The translations under genes and the position numbers were made by a program. Positions 1 through 9,124 of a stretch of 64,000 nt of DNA are shown in pieces. A model generated the notes under the pieces. It saw only the letters and a list, made by a program, of their open reading frames with translations, was not told the origin of the DNA and did no database searches. Source of the stretch: UBA5078 sp040384465 (GTDB lineage Bacteria; Pseudomonadota; Gammaproteobacteria; Pseudomonadales; Pseudohongiellaceae); the NCBI GenBank assembly GCA_040384465.1, contig JAZKJF010000008.1, positions 320,807 to 384,806 of the forward strand, given 5' to 3'. How positions within the stretch are numbered: position 1 is the stretch's first letter; every line of letters starts with the position of its first letter.

Positions 1-201
1 CGACAGGGGCTTATTCTGCTTTAAAGACTCTCTTAATGCCAGCTTGTGGACGCCGGTCACACGATATGAACGCTCGCTCGAAGCTGGCTGGCTTCGATCC
101 TTCCGGGCATGATATAAGCCATCAACAGCCTGCGGTTCACCCCAATACAGACCCGCCACCGACAACAATAATGACAAGCACACAGCATGAGGGCGCAGAG
201 C
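1..201. other. left-edge non-coding stretch
   Basis: No convincing gene lies here. Reading frames crossing it lack a ribosome binding site and resemble no known family. It presumably carries the promoter of the acyl-CoA synthetase at 202. Only a purine-rich ribosome binding site (GAGGG at 189-193) is clear. The end of any gene to the left lies outside the window. Confidence 0.5.
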
Positions 202-2100
202 ATGGAGAAGACGCCACAAGGCACAGCTCAGGCAGCACTATCGGCAACACCCGTGATCGATACCCTGGCGAGTATCAAGGCCTTCGAGAAAACGCCACAA
301 CACCTGCAATTCCCACACACCAACACCTATGAATTGTTGCAGGAAAGTGGCCGCTTGTTCGCCGCTGATACGGCATTCGAATTCCTGCTGACAGGACGAC
401 GAGACGAGGTAGCACAGACAACCACTTTTGCCGAGCTGGCACGGCAGATCACTCGTACCGCCAATCTTCTGCATGCTCTCGGGCTGCAACAATCCGAGGC
501 TGTAGCGATCCTGCTGCCTATCCTCCCCCAGAGTCACCCCGCAATCTGGGGCAGCCAGGCCGCCGGTATCGCCAACCCAATCAACCCCATGCTCGAAGCC
601 GAGCACATTGCTGAAATCATCCATGCCACTCAGGCGAGGGTGGTGATCTGCTTGGGTCCTTCCGAGTACACCGATATATGGCAAAAGCTTCTGCAGATAG
701 CCCCCGGGCTGGACTCAGTGCATACGTTGCTGGTTGTCCAGCAACCGGGATTCACCAAAGCCTTGCCTGCCGACCTGCAGATCGACAACGTGCGTGTACT
801 CGACTTCAACACCGCAACTGCAGAGCAACCCGCAGAGCGACTGCTCAGCGAGCGCCAGTTTGCATCCGACCAGATTGCCGCTTGCTTTCATACTGGCGGC
901 ACCACAGCACGACCCAAGATCGCGCAACTAACGCATGGCAACATGGCCTTTCTGGGTCAACTGATGCGGGTCTACACCGCTCACCTGCCGCGTCATACTA
1001 TTCTCTGCGGTTTACCGCTCTTTCATATCTATGGCGTGATTATTCAAGGGATTGCCGCCCTCAGCATTGGCTATCGGATCATACTGCTGACACCGGCGGG
1101 GTTCCGTAGTCCGGAAGGAATGAAGAACTTCTGGCACCACATAGCACGTTTCCGGGTGCGTGGTTTTTCGACCGTGCCTACCGTCCTGATGACCCTGTCG
1201 CAAATACCGGTGGGCGATGAAGACATCAGCTCACTCGTCAGTATCAACTCAGGTGCGGCACCACTTTCTCCCGCTTTTGAGCACAGCTTCGAGAAGCAAT
1301 TCAATGTCGCCGTGGCCAATGGCTATGGCATGACGGAAACCACGGCATTGATATCGCGAGCGCCAGCCTGGCAACCGCCCGGCAGCGTGGGAATACGCCT
1401 GCCCTACTCACAGATACGGATCGTGCATCTCGACAAAGGGCGCGTGACCCGACAGTGCCCACTGGGCGAGAGCGGTGTCATTCTGGTGAAAGGACCACAA
1501 GTATTCGTTGGCTACAAGGACGCACGCGACAACAACGGTGCATGGATCGAGGACGGTTGGTTCAATACTGGTGATCTCGGCTATCTGGACAGTGATGGTT
1601 ATCTGTTTCTGGCAGGACGCGCCAAGGATCTGATCATTCGCGGCGGCCACAACATCGATCCCGCTCTGATTGAGGAAGCATTGCAAAGTCATCCTTGTGT
1701 CGCCAGTGCTGTCGCTGTTGGTCAACCTGATGCGTACGCGGGCGAGTTACCGGCCGCATTCGTGGTCTTGAAGCCCGGCAGCCACTGCAGCGTCGAAGAT
1801 CTGCACGCACACTGCGAGGCCCACATCAACGAACGCGCCGCGATCCCGCGCCGTATCGAGATCATTCCAGCGCTGCCATTGACGGCAGTGGGCAAGATTT
1901 TCAAACCAGCGCTGCGTCAGCGCATCACCGAAACCACTCTGAGAGAGGTGCTTGCGGAACAACAGATTGCAGCGAGCGTCAGCGGTAGTCTCGACAAGCA
2001 ACGGGGCCTGGTCATCCGGATCGCGATTGCGTCCGCAAAGCAGCAGCAAGCTGCTGCAGAGTTCTTGGCGCCTTATGCACTCAATATTGATTTTGTGTGA
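202..2100 (+). CDS. acyl-CoA synthetase (AMP-binding, ANL superfamily)
   Basis: Activates a carboxylic acid, probably a fatty acid, to its acyl-CoA through an acyl-adenylate. The 632-residue product has the family signatures in order: the phosphate-binding loop HTGGTTARPK near residue 229, the YGMTETTA adenine motif near 374, TGDLGYLD near 455, the hinge GRAKDLIIRGG, and the C-terminal catalytic lysine in GKIFK near 563. No signal peptide or membrane segment is seen, so it is cytoplasmic. I chose ATG 202 over ATG 187 because GAGGG lies 8 nt before 202. The gene is convergent with the lipoprotein gene at 2113, 12 nt away. Acyl-CoA dehydrogenase, CoA-transferases and ETF-QO elsewhere in the window fit a fatty-acid-degrading metabolism. 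The exact substrate cannot be told. Confidence 0.93.
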   Translation: MEKTPQGTAQAALSATPVIDTLASIKAFEKTPQHLQFPHTNTYELLQESGRLFAADTAFEFLLTGRRDEVAQTTTFAELARQITRTANLLHALGLQQSEAVAILLPILPQSHPAIWGSQAAGIANPINPMLEAEHIAEIIHATQARVVICLGPSEYTDIWQKLLQIAPGLDSVHTLLVVQQPGFTKALPADLQIDNVRVLDFNTATAEQPAERLLSERQFASDQIAACFHTGGTTARPKIAQLTHGNMAFLGQLMRVYTAHLPRHTILCGLPLFHIYGVIIQGIAALSIGYRIILLTPAGFRSPEGMKNFWHHIARFRVRGFSTVPTVLMTLSQIPVGDEDISSLVSINSGAAPLSPAFEHSFEKQFNVAVANGYGMTETTALISRAPAWQPPGSVGIRLPYSQIRIVHLDKGRVTRQCPLGESGVILVKGPQVFVGYKDARDNNGAWIEDGWFNTGDLGYLDSDGYLFLAGRAKDLIIRGGHNIDPALIEEALQSHPCVASAVAVGQPDAYAGELPAAFVVLKPGSHCSVEDLHAHCEAHINERAAIPRRIEIIPALPLTAVGKIFKPALRQRITETTLREVLAEQQIAASVSGSLDKQRGLVIRIAIASAKQQQAAAEFLAPYALNIDFV

Positions 2101-2112
2101 ATCAGCAGCCCT

Positions 2113-3309
2113 TCACAGCGGGCCAGTGCTGACACTGAAACCGGAACTGCTGTCACGCAGGATGCTGCGCTCATTGACGACACGCACTTTTTCGCGACTC
2201 GGTTGATAGATCTGATCACCGGTAATGACCAGTTGTTTCGCCACCTCGAAAAGACGTTCCGCCTCTTCCGCATCACCGAGCCTGCCATAGGTGATACTCA
2301 AGGCCAGATAGAAATCCGGCTCTGCCCCCTTGCGCTGAATCGCGTTTCTGAAATGCTCTCTGGCCAGCTCAAAGTCTTGCTCTGCAAACGCCACATTGCC
2401 CAGATTGTAGTGGTAATAGGGATTCCGGTTGTTGAAGCGTTCCATCGCAGCGGCATAGCGTTCAGAGGTTTCGAGATCACCCTGCTGGAAGTAGAACTTG
2501 GTCAGGTTATTGATCGCCGTGCCATTGGTCTTGTCCAGATCAAAGGCCATGCGGTATGAATATTCCGCCAGCGATTTCTCATCACCCTTGCTGAACGCGG
2601 TACCGATATTGCTCCAGACCATGGAGAGAGTCGGATCGATCCACAGTGAATTTCTGAAATAGTGCAGCGCCTGCTCAACCTGACCCGCAATCAGACTCTC
2701 GACGCCCAGATTATTGAAATAAAGCGCTCGCGAATGTGTGTCACTGACCGTGTGGGCAGTGAGTTGTTGCAAGGTAATCTCGGGCGTGAAATCGACAACG
2801 TAAGTCGTCCCGTGCCCGAAGCGTCCGATCGCGTTGATATGCTGACTGAGCACCAGCAATTCCCCGCGTCGATCCCAGCGTGGCCTGACTTTGACCGTCT
2901 GAAACTCTGCCTCCACGCCCAGATGACGTGCCATGGCGACGTAAAGACTGACCACTGAAAGACAGTTGCCTTGCCGATCCTGAAAAGTCTCAATGGCCGT
3001 GCGCGTGCGCAGATCGTCGTACTGCAGATTGAGATTGTCCGGGCCAAACAACAACTCCTGCAGTTGCTGCACAATCTCCGGGCCACTGCGGCGATTGGTC
3101 ACCTCACGATCCAGATAATCGATCATCTCCTGATTAAGCGCGAGGGTGTCGATTTCAGGAAACGCATCCGCAGTCTGCGGCAGAATCTGTGCCTCCAAAG
3201 CCCGGTCACGGGAAAACCCGAGATCCAGTGGAATCATCACGCAGCCATTGGCCATACTGCAGAGCAGTACCAGCATCCACCAACGCAACGCCGCAAAAGT
3301 CCTCACCAT
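2113..3309 (-). CDS. lipoprotein with transglutaminase-like domain and TPR repeats
   Basis: Probable exported lipoprotein of 398 residues. An N-terminal hydrophobic segment ends in a weak lipobox with Cys23. Residues about 55-180 resemble a transglutaminase-like cysteine-peptidase fold, with a candidate triad Cys116 (RQGNCLSVV), His157 (LSQHINAI) and Asp173 (VVDFTPE). From about 190 to 375 there are several TPR-like helical pairs (for example PYYHYNLGNVAFAEQDFELA). I chose ATG 3309. The upstream in-frame TTG at 3354 lies inside the preceding gene, and ATG 3309 would start 8 nt after that gene's stop. It is the last gene of a three-gene minus-strand operon of exported proteins. The specific function is unknown. 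The triad suggests peptidase or amidase activity, but this is inference. Confidence 0.85.
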   Translation of the reverse strand: MVRTFAALRWWMLVLLCSMANGCVMIPLDLGFSRDRALEAQILPQTADAFPEIDTLALNQEMIDYLDREVTNRRSGPEIVQQLQELLFGPDNLNLQYDDLRTRTAIETFQDRQGNCLSVVSLYVAMARHLGVEAEFQTVKVRPRWDRRGELLVLSQHINAIGRFGHGTTYVVDFTPEITLQQLTAHTVSDTHSRALYFNNLGVESLIAGQVEQALHYFRNSLWIDPTLSMVWSNIGTAFSKGDEKSLAEYSYRMAFDLDKTNGTAINNLTKFYFQQGDLETSERYAAAMERFNNRNPYYHYNLGNVAFAEQDFELAREHFRNAIQRKGAEPDFYLALSITYGRLGDAEEAERLFEVAKQLVITGDQIYQPSREKVRVVNERSILRDSSSGFSVSTGPL

Positions 3310-3316
3310 GGTGCTA

Positions 3317-4759
3317 TCACAATCGGGACGGTGTTGACCGCCCCGCCTTCTCAATTTTCATGAACTCATAACGCCCGCGAGAAAAATCCAGCTCACCACT
3401 TAGCACTGCACGGAACAACGCGACCCAGGCGGCATGGCGCGCGACATCGGCTGTGCTGTTGCCCAATCCTGCAAAATCCGTGCGCCCTTCCAGCCGGAAA
3501 CCATCGGGCCCCCAGATGTCCACATGCTGTACCGTTGCTAATGCCGACTCATAACGATAAACCACAGCCGCCTGAGTGCGGGCTATGCGCAGACTGTCGG
3601 CCTGCAGAAAACGCACTTCGTACTCGGTCACAAATTCCACCAGCGCCTCCTGCACCAGAAAATTCACTGCCGTATCGATAATCACGCTCTTCCTGACGTC
3701 GAGCCTTTGCACATAGTTGAACGGCTCGGTGTCGATCCTGATCAACGCTGCACCGGCATCGGTATCCTCCAGTGCCGACGATATTCTGACGCGGCCTCGC
3801 GCATCGATATCGACGACCGCATCCGAGCCAATCAATTGCGAGCGTGTGGCAAAATCAAGGCTGGCTTTCCACACACCAAGGTCTTCGGCGGGCAGACCGA
3901 AACGTTGCCCGTTGCTGTCCTCCAACCACAACCGATTATCCTCAAAACGCAGCCCGACCACCTCTCTGTCAAAGACCGCATCCTCTCCCAATGCTATTCC
4001 ACCGGGCACAATTATTTCAGGAATGGTCGACGCTTCGAACTCATCGCCCAAACTCTCTTTCAAGAACACCTCCGGCTCTTGCGAGGCCAGCCGTCGCATC
4101 GCTCTGCTGTCAGGATCGAGCACTGACGTGCTGCCTCTGCGTAATTGTTCTCCCAGCAGCAGGAACTCGGTGACCGCTTCTCCATGATCTTTCCCATATG
4201 CTCGCGCCGCCTCCGTGTCGACGACCCAGCGTTGCCCGGCTGTCGCGTACAAGCGACCCGCCTCCTCCGCTTGCCCGGGACGAAAAGCAACAGCCTGACC
4301 GTTCAATAATACGCTCTGGAGGGTAGCGATGGCTGGCGCATCGGCAACATGCCAGCTGATGAAGACGCGTTGTTGTACCGGGGTCTCCAGCCAGGCCTCA
4401 TGGAACTGCATGAAGCCCACCACCGCACCTGATACCGACTGAGTGGCGCTGGCAGGCAGATAGGCCAGACCACCGATCTCTTCGCGTTGGAACGCGACTT
4501 CCCACGCCAATAATTCCGGGGTCAACGGCAGGCGATGCGGTGGCAGATCGGCCAGCGCGCCAAGGCGCGGCCGCAGCGGTTCGGCGTTGGCAACTTTGGG
4601 GACATTCAAGTTGTACGCGACATCGAAACCAGCGCCATGCAGGTCCGTGCTGAGCGTCTCCAGCAAGGGATGGGCAGGACTGTCCGTATCCAGCACGTCG
4701 GCTGTTGCAATGCTTGCCAACAACAGCAGTAACCAGATCAGGCTACGAATACGGTACAT
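3317..4759 (-). CDS. exported protein of unknown function
   Basis: A 480-residue protein that I do not recognise. It starts with a clear signal peptide (MYRIRSLIWLLLLLASIATA), and no later membrane segment is evident, so it is probably periplasmic or outer-membrane associated. The middle holds beta-rich stretches such as LEDSNGQRFGLPAEDLGVW. The C-terminal third contains VTEYEVRFLQADSLRIART. GGAGG 7 nt before ATG 4759 supports the start. It lies between the transglutaminase-like/TPR lipoprotein (8 nt apart) and the metallopeptidase-like gene (39 nt apart), so the three are very likely co-transcribed. Confidence 0.8.
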   Translation of the reverse strand: MYRIRSLIWLLLLLASIATADVLDTDSPAHPLLETLSTDLHGAGFDVAYNLNVPKVANAEPLRPRLGALADLPPHRLPLTPELLAWEVAFQREEIGGLAYLPASATQSVSGAVVGFMQFHEAWLETPVQQRVFISWHVADAPAIATLQSVLLNGQAVAFRPGQAEEAGRLYATAGQRWVVDTEAARAYGKDHGEAVTEFLLLGEQLRRGSTSVLDPDSRAMRRLASQEPEVFLKESLGDEFEASTIPEIIVPGGIALGEDAVFDREVVGLRFEDNRLWLEDSNGQRFGLPAEDLGVWKASLDFATRSQLIGSDAVVDIDARGRVRISSALEDTDAGAALIRIDTEPFNYVQRLDVRKSVIIDTAVNFLVQEALVEFVTEYEVRFLQADSLRIARTQAAVVYRYESALATVQHVDIWGPDGFRLEGRTDFAGLGNSTADVARHAAWVALFRAVLSGELDFSRGRYEFMKIEKAGRSTPSRL

Positions 4760-4798
4760 ACCAATCCCTCCGGGGATAAGCGTGCAGATTGCTGAATC

Positions 4799-6385
4799 TT
4801 ATGGGGCGGAAAGCGCACAAGGGTCAAAGACGCCCCCCGTGCTGGCTGTCTGCAACTTGGCACGCAGATCGGAGACCCACTCGAACACGCCCCAGAAATG
4901 CAGTGGCCGTGCCAACCGCGCGATGTAGCTTTCAGCTTCCTCGAAGCGGCCAGCCGCAATCGCATAATCAATCGCCTGTTCCATGACATGGGTGTCTGCC
5001 GGCAGTCTTTCGAAGGCTTTGCGCTGGTACGCTTCTCCATCCTGCCAACGCTGCCCGGGAAGCAGAAACAACCGCGCGTAGGAGAGATTTACTTCAGGGG
5101 ATTCAGGCTCCCGGCTCCGTACCATGGTGAAAGCAGTGCGCATGGCCTCCTCCATTTCCTGTCGTTCCACCGCTGTGAAAGTGCGCTCACAATCGGCAAG
5201 CTCGGTGTCCAGATACTGACCATAGTCAAGCAGCAACTGCGGATCGCTATCTTGTGTTGCTAGCGCGCGTAGATAGTAGGAACGCAAGTCCGGTGTTGGA
5301 TCTATGGGCGAAGATTCTGCAGCGTTGTAGGCTGCCATCCGCACCGCTTCGGCGTATCCGGAGTAGGCCCTCCCAATCGACGTTTGCGCCTCCGTCAAGG
5401 CACCAAAAAGGCGTTGGGCCTGCCCGTGCCGACTACCGTAAAGCGCCAGCTCGCCAAGTGCCATGGCAAGTGCATCGTCAGCAATTTCCGTTGCCTCCAG
5501 TTCGGGACGCGAAGTCAGTGTCTCCACGACTCGGGCCTGATCTCCCAATTCCAAGGAGGCCTGCAGGTAGCGCAGGTAATCTTCGGCCAGTCGATTAGGG
5601 GAACCATCGAAAGACTGATCGAAAGCAAAACGCTCAGTACGTCCCTGCCGCAGCAATGCCACATAATTCTGCAACTGTGCACGACGGTCAGCGAAGCCCT
5701 CTAGCTCATGTGCATGCAACAGGAAATGTATGAACATTCCCGCTTTCATATTAGCGACTTGGATCAGTCTGGGAGACGACAGTGCCGAATCGTCATACAG
5801 CAGGGCTTCCATCCCCAGCATGTCATTGAACGTGATCGCCAGATCCAGATCTTCGGGGCGCAGTTCACGCAATTCGGCGACATCGGACTGCACGCTGAGA
5901 CGGCTGAGGTAGTGCGCCATTCCCTCTTCGTACCAGCGCGGCATGCCGACCGGCTGGTTATTGACCAGATAATGAGCGACGTGGTGCTGGGCCAGATCCA
6001 TGGCGGCATCGGACTCGGCGACAGCCAGATAAGCGCTGCGGGGAGAGGTGATGAAATAGGCGCTTTCCGGCCCATCCGTGAAGGCATTGAGGGCCTGCTC
6101 GGTTTCAAACAGGTAGACCTGGGTCGTGAGGGGATCGCGCAGCGCTGTGGTAGGCAAACCGAGCAAGGTAACAGCCGCTTCGCGCCACTGTTCCAGTTCA
6201 AGCGCAAGCCTTTCGGTCTGACGCTCGGAAAGCTGACTGATGACATGGAAATTGTCGGTCCTGACTTCCAGCCAGCGCTCCTGCAACAAGGCATCAGCGA
6301 CGAGGTATTCCGAAGAAGTCTGTTGAGCGGTCACGCTCTGCCACACGGCAAGCAGGAGAATCAGACGAAGCAGCAGGCGTATCAT
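4799..6385 (-). CDS. exported metallopeptidase-like protein with degenerate HExxH, helical repeats
   Basis: A 528-residue exported protein with an N-terminal signal peptide (MIRLLLRLILLLAVWQSVTA). Residues about 35-290 resemble the family of secreted gluzincin-like proteins related to DUF1570. The zinc-site helix reads AQHHVAHYLV (residues 132-141), followed by RWYEEGMAHYLS, where Glu154 sits where the third zinc ligand is expected. The catalytic Glu of HExxH is His135 here, so ordinary hydrolysis is doubtful although metal binding may persist. The C-terminal half is helical and TPR-like. GGAG 8 nt before ATG 6385 supports the start. It is the first gene of the three-gene exported operon and lies 114 nt downstream of ETF-QO. 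Confidence 0.82.
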   Translation of the reverse strand: MIRLLLRLILLLAVWQSVTAQQTSSEYLVADALLQERWLEVRTDNFHVISQLSERQTERLALELEQWREAAVTLLGLPTTALRDPLTTQVYLFETEQALNAFTDGPESAYFITSPRSAYLAVAESDAAMDLAQHHVAHYLVNNQPVGMPRWYEEGMAHYLSRLSVQSDVAELRELRPEDLDLAITFNDMLGMEALLYDDSALSSPRLIQVANMKAGMFIHFLLHAHELEGFADRRAQLQNYVALLRQGRTERFAFDQSFDGSPNRLAEDYLRYLQASLELGDQARVVETLTSRPELEATEIADDALAMALGELALYGSRHGQAQRLFGALTEAQTSIGRAYSGYAEAVRMAAYNAAESSPIDPTPDLRSYYLRALATQDSDPQLLLDYGQYLDTELADCERTFTAVERQEMEEAMRTAFTMVRSREPESPEVNLSYARLFLLPGQRWQDGEAYQRKAFERLPADTHVMEQAIDYAIAAGRFEEAESYIARLARPLHFWGVFEWVSDLRAKLQTASTGGVFDPCALSAP

Positions 6386-6499
6386 GAAGCAGCTCCAGAA
6401 GCGGGGATACGCAGAGCGTACTACCGCCTCACAGAAGCTGGCAAGAGCGGCACTTTGTTTACCGCCCAGTCAACTGCAGCATTCGCCTGTCGGGCAGGC

Positions 6500-8167
6500 T
6501 CACATATTGGGATAGTTCGGACCGCCACCGCCTTCCGGCGACACCCAGTGGATATTCTGGGCTGGGTCCTTGATGTCACAAGTCTTGCAGTGCACACAGT
6601 TCTGCGAATTGATCTGAAAGCGCTTGCTGCCGTCGCTCTCTTCGACCACCTCATAAACACCGGCCGGGCAGTAACGCTGCGCGGGTTCATCATAGAGCGG
6701 CAGGTTGTGACCAATCGGAATGGCCGGGTCCAGCAAGCGCAAATGACAGGGCTGGTTCTCGGCGTGGTTGGTGTTGGAGAGAAACACCGATGACAGCTTG
6801 TCGAAGGAAATTTTGCCGTCCGGCTTCGCATACTCGATGCGAGGTGCCTGCGCCGCAGGTTTGAGTTGCGCATGGTCCGGCGTTTTATCATGGAATGTCA
6901 GTGGGAATTTGCCACCGAAGATGTTGTGTTCAATAAACACCAGCGCGCTGCCCAGCCAGAAACCGAGTTTGTGAAAACCGGCGCTGAAGTTGCGCGTCTT
7001 GTGCAGCTCCGTGTACAGAGTGGAGGCCTTGAAGCGCGTCGCGTACCCGCTCAGTTCACGATTAGCGGGCGCCTGCTCTGGCGCGCGCAGAGCGGCAATC
7101 AGCGTCTCGGCGGCCAGCATGCCGGACTTCATCGCCGTGTGGCTGCCCTTGATCTTGGCCGCGTTCAGCGTTCCAGCATCGCAACCGATCAGCAGGCCGC
7201 CCGGGAAGGTCATCTTCGGCAACGAGTTCAAACCACCTTTGATCAGCGCTCGGGCACCATAGCTCAAGCGTTTGCCACCCTCGATGTATTGGCGGATCAC
7301 CGGGTGTTGTTTGAACTTCTGAAATTCGTCGAAGGGGCTGATGTGCGGATTGCGATAGCCAAGATCGACGATCAGCCCCAGTGACACCTGATTGTTTTCG
7401 CTGTGGTACAGAAAGCCACCGCTGGAACCGGCATAACTGGCACCAATCATCGGATACCCGGCGGTATGCACAACCAGCCCTTCCTTGTGCTGCTCGGCGG
7501 GGATTTCCCAGATCTCCTTGAGTCCAAGTCCGTAATGCTGCGGGTCCGAGTCTTTATCCAGACCAAAGCGTGCAATCAGCTCTTTGCCCAGATGCCCTCG
7601 GCAACCTTCGGCGAACACGGTGTATTTCGCATGGAATTCGAAACCGGGCTCAAACGTGTCTTTGTGCTTGCCCTCGGCATCCACGCCCATGTCACCGGTA
7701 GCCACGCCTTTGACACTGCCATCTTCGTGATAAAGGATCTCGGCGGCAGCGAAACCCGGAAACACCTCGGCACCCAGTTCAGTCGCCTGATCAGCGAGCC
7801 AGCGGCACAGGTTCCCGAGAGAGATGATGTAGTTGCCGTCGTTGTGCATGGGGGTGGGAACGAACATGCCGGGAAACTTGAAGGCTTTGTCGGGACCAGC
7901 CAGGTAATAGACATCATCACCTGTGACTGCGGTGTTCAGCGGAGCACCGCGATCCTTCCAATCCGGAAACAGTTCATCCAGCGCCGTGGTCTCGAAGACC
8001 GCACCGGAGAGAATATGGGCCCCTATTTCGGAGCCTTTTTCGAGTACACAGACACTGATCTCGGTGTTGGTTTCCTTGGCCAGCTGCAACAGACGGCAAG
8101 CGGTGGAAAGGCCTGCAGGCCCCGCACCAACGATGACAACATCAACTTCCATGGACTCGCGTTGCAT
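6500..8167 (-). CDS. electron transfer flavoprotein-ubiquinone oxidoreductase
   Basis: Passes electrons from the electron transfer flavoprotein, reduced by acyl-CoA dehydrogenases, to ubiquinone at the inner membrane. The 555-residue length is normal for the family. The FAD-binding GxGxxG motif is at residues about 11-23 (VIVGAGPAGLSTA), followed by EKGSEIGAHILSGAV. The C-terminal ferredoxin-like domain carries the [4Fe-4S] cysteines in CPAGVYE and NCVHCKTCDIKDP. I chose ATG 8167 because of an upstream purine-rich GGGGAGTGAGAGAG. An in-frame ATG at 8149 and a GTG/ATG pair at 8194/8191 are alternatives. No etfAB genes are visible in the window. Acyl-CoA dehydrogenase at 18.5 kb is a plausible upstream electron donor. 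Confidence 0.97.
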   Translation of the reverse strand: MQRESMEVDVVIVGAGPAGLSTACRLLQLAKETNTEISVCVLEKGSEIGAHILSGAVFETTALDELFPDWKDRGAPLNTAVTGDDVYYLAGPDKAFKFPGMFVPTPMHNDGNYIISLGNLCRWLADQATELGAEVFPGFAAAEILYHEDGSVKGVATGDMGVDAEGKHKDTFEPGFEFHAKYTVFAEGCRGHLGKELIARFGLDKDSDPQHYGLGLKEIWEIPAEQHKEGLVVHTAGYPMIGASYAGSSGGFLYHSENNQVSLGLIVDLGYRNPHISPFDEFQKFKQHPVIRQYIEGGKRLSYGARALIKGGLNSLPKMTFPGGLLIGCDAGTLNAAKIKGSHTAMKSGMLAAETLIAALRAPEQAPANRELSGYATRFKASTLYTELHKTRNFSAGFHKLGFWLGSALVFIEHNIFGGKFPLTFHDKTPDHAQLKPAAQAPRIEYAKPDGKISFDKLSSVFLSNTNHAENQPCHLRLLDPAIPIGHNLPLYDEPAQRYCPAGVYEVVEESDGSKRFQINSQNCVHCKTCDIKDPAQNIHWVSPEGGGGPNYPNM

Positions 8168-8436
8168 ACTCTCTCTCACTCCCCCGGGCATCACAAACTG
8201 GCGACGTCGGGACCTAAAATGTCTGATGAAAATTTCCTTCGCACGCTCTTGGCGATGGCAGGCGGCATTATGCTCAATCAGCCCCTAAAGCGCAAAGCGC
8301 AGCCGCCGACACAAGTCATTGCTGATAGCCACACGAACGCCTTTACTGATACCCCTGATCCAAGGCAGGATGACGTTCGTATCCGATAGTACGAGTACAC
8401 AGCAACACTTCAAAACCGTCTTGGAACCGCAGGAAA

Positions 8437-9123
8437 ATGTCAGTGATTCACATGCGTGCCCGCTTCATGTCCCTGTTGATCGCTGCCTGCCTCGCGGCCT
8501 GCGGCAGCCTGCTCGTCATCCAGCCTGTAAAGGCTGCCAGCAATGCTGGCATCCGCATCCGGGTGGTTGATCAGCATGGCGAGCCAGTCGCCAATGCGGT
8601 GCTGGAACTCCCGATTGCAGCGGTACAACAAGCTCCGGCAGAAGTCGCCATCATCGACCAGATCAACAAGCGTTTTGTGCCGATGGTCATCGCCGTTGAG
8701 CAAGGGCAGCAGGTCAACTTTCCCAACAACGACAACATCCGTCACCACGTTTACTCATTCTCGGAAATCCGTCAGTTCTCCACCGAACTGTATGCCGATA
8801 TTCCCGGCGAGCCGATTACCTTCGACAGAGCCGGCATCGCCGTGTTGGGCTGCAACATCCACGACAGCATGGTCGGCTACATCTATGTCAGCCCCTGGCA
8901 GCACGTGGCCGTGACCGATGCCACCGGGACTGTCAGCTTCACTCTCGATGACAATACTGCGCTGCCAGCCAGCCTGCAGGTCTGGCATCCCTGGTCTGCT
9001 GATCCAGCGCAGCAACGCGAAGTCAGCAGCGCCGGACTCACGGCAGGTGCCGAGCTGGAGATCCAGCTGACAATCAATCCCCCGGAGCAAGTCTTCGGAT
9101 TCCGTGCATTGACTCAACCATAA
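8437..9123 (+). CDS. exported cupredoxin-like protein (methylamine utilisation protein family)
   Basis: A 228-residue exported protein. After the signal peptide (cleavage near PVKAAS) comes a short beta domain, then a cupredoxin fold at about residues 85-155. Candidate type-1 copper ligands are a His in NIRHHVYSF and Cys, His and Met in GCNIHDSMVGY, the usual His-Cys-His-Met set. Proteins of this type are often annotated as methylamine utilisation protein, but no methylamine dehydrogenase genes are present, so the name should not be read as function. It is the first gene of a tight operon with the DUF3034-like gene (1 nt gap) and a lipoprotein globin. A periplasmic electron-transfer or metal role is inferred. 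Confidence 0.85.
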   Translation: MSVIHMRARFMSLLIAACLAACGSLLVIQPVKAASNAGIRIRVVDQHGEPVANAVLELPIAAVQQAPAEVAIIDQINKRFVPMVIAVEQGQQVNFPNNDNIRHHVYSFSEIRQFSTELYADIPGEPITFDRAGIAVLGCNIHDSMVGYIYVSPWQHVAVTDATGTVSFTLDDNTALPASLQVWHPWSADPAQQREVSSAGLTAGAELEIQLTINPPEQVFGFRALTQP

Positions 9124-9124
9124 A

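Noticed and set aside
5708..6793. A 361-residue open frame on the plus strand
   Set aside because: It is antisense to the metallopeptidase-like and ETF-QO genes and looks like an arbitrary translation rich in His, Gln and Arg.
7403..8389. A 328-residue open frame on the plus strand
   Set aside because: It is antisense to ETF-QO, which has clear FAD and iron-sulfur motifs.
8437..9123. A methylamine utilisation operon
   Set aside because: Only the cupredoxin resembles such annotation; no methylamine dehydrogenase or maturation genes are present.
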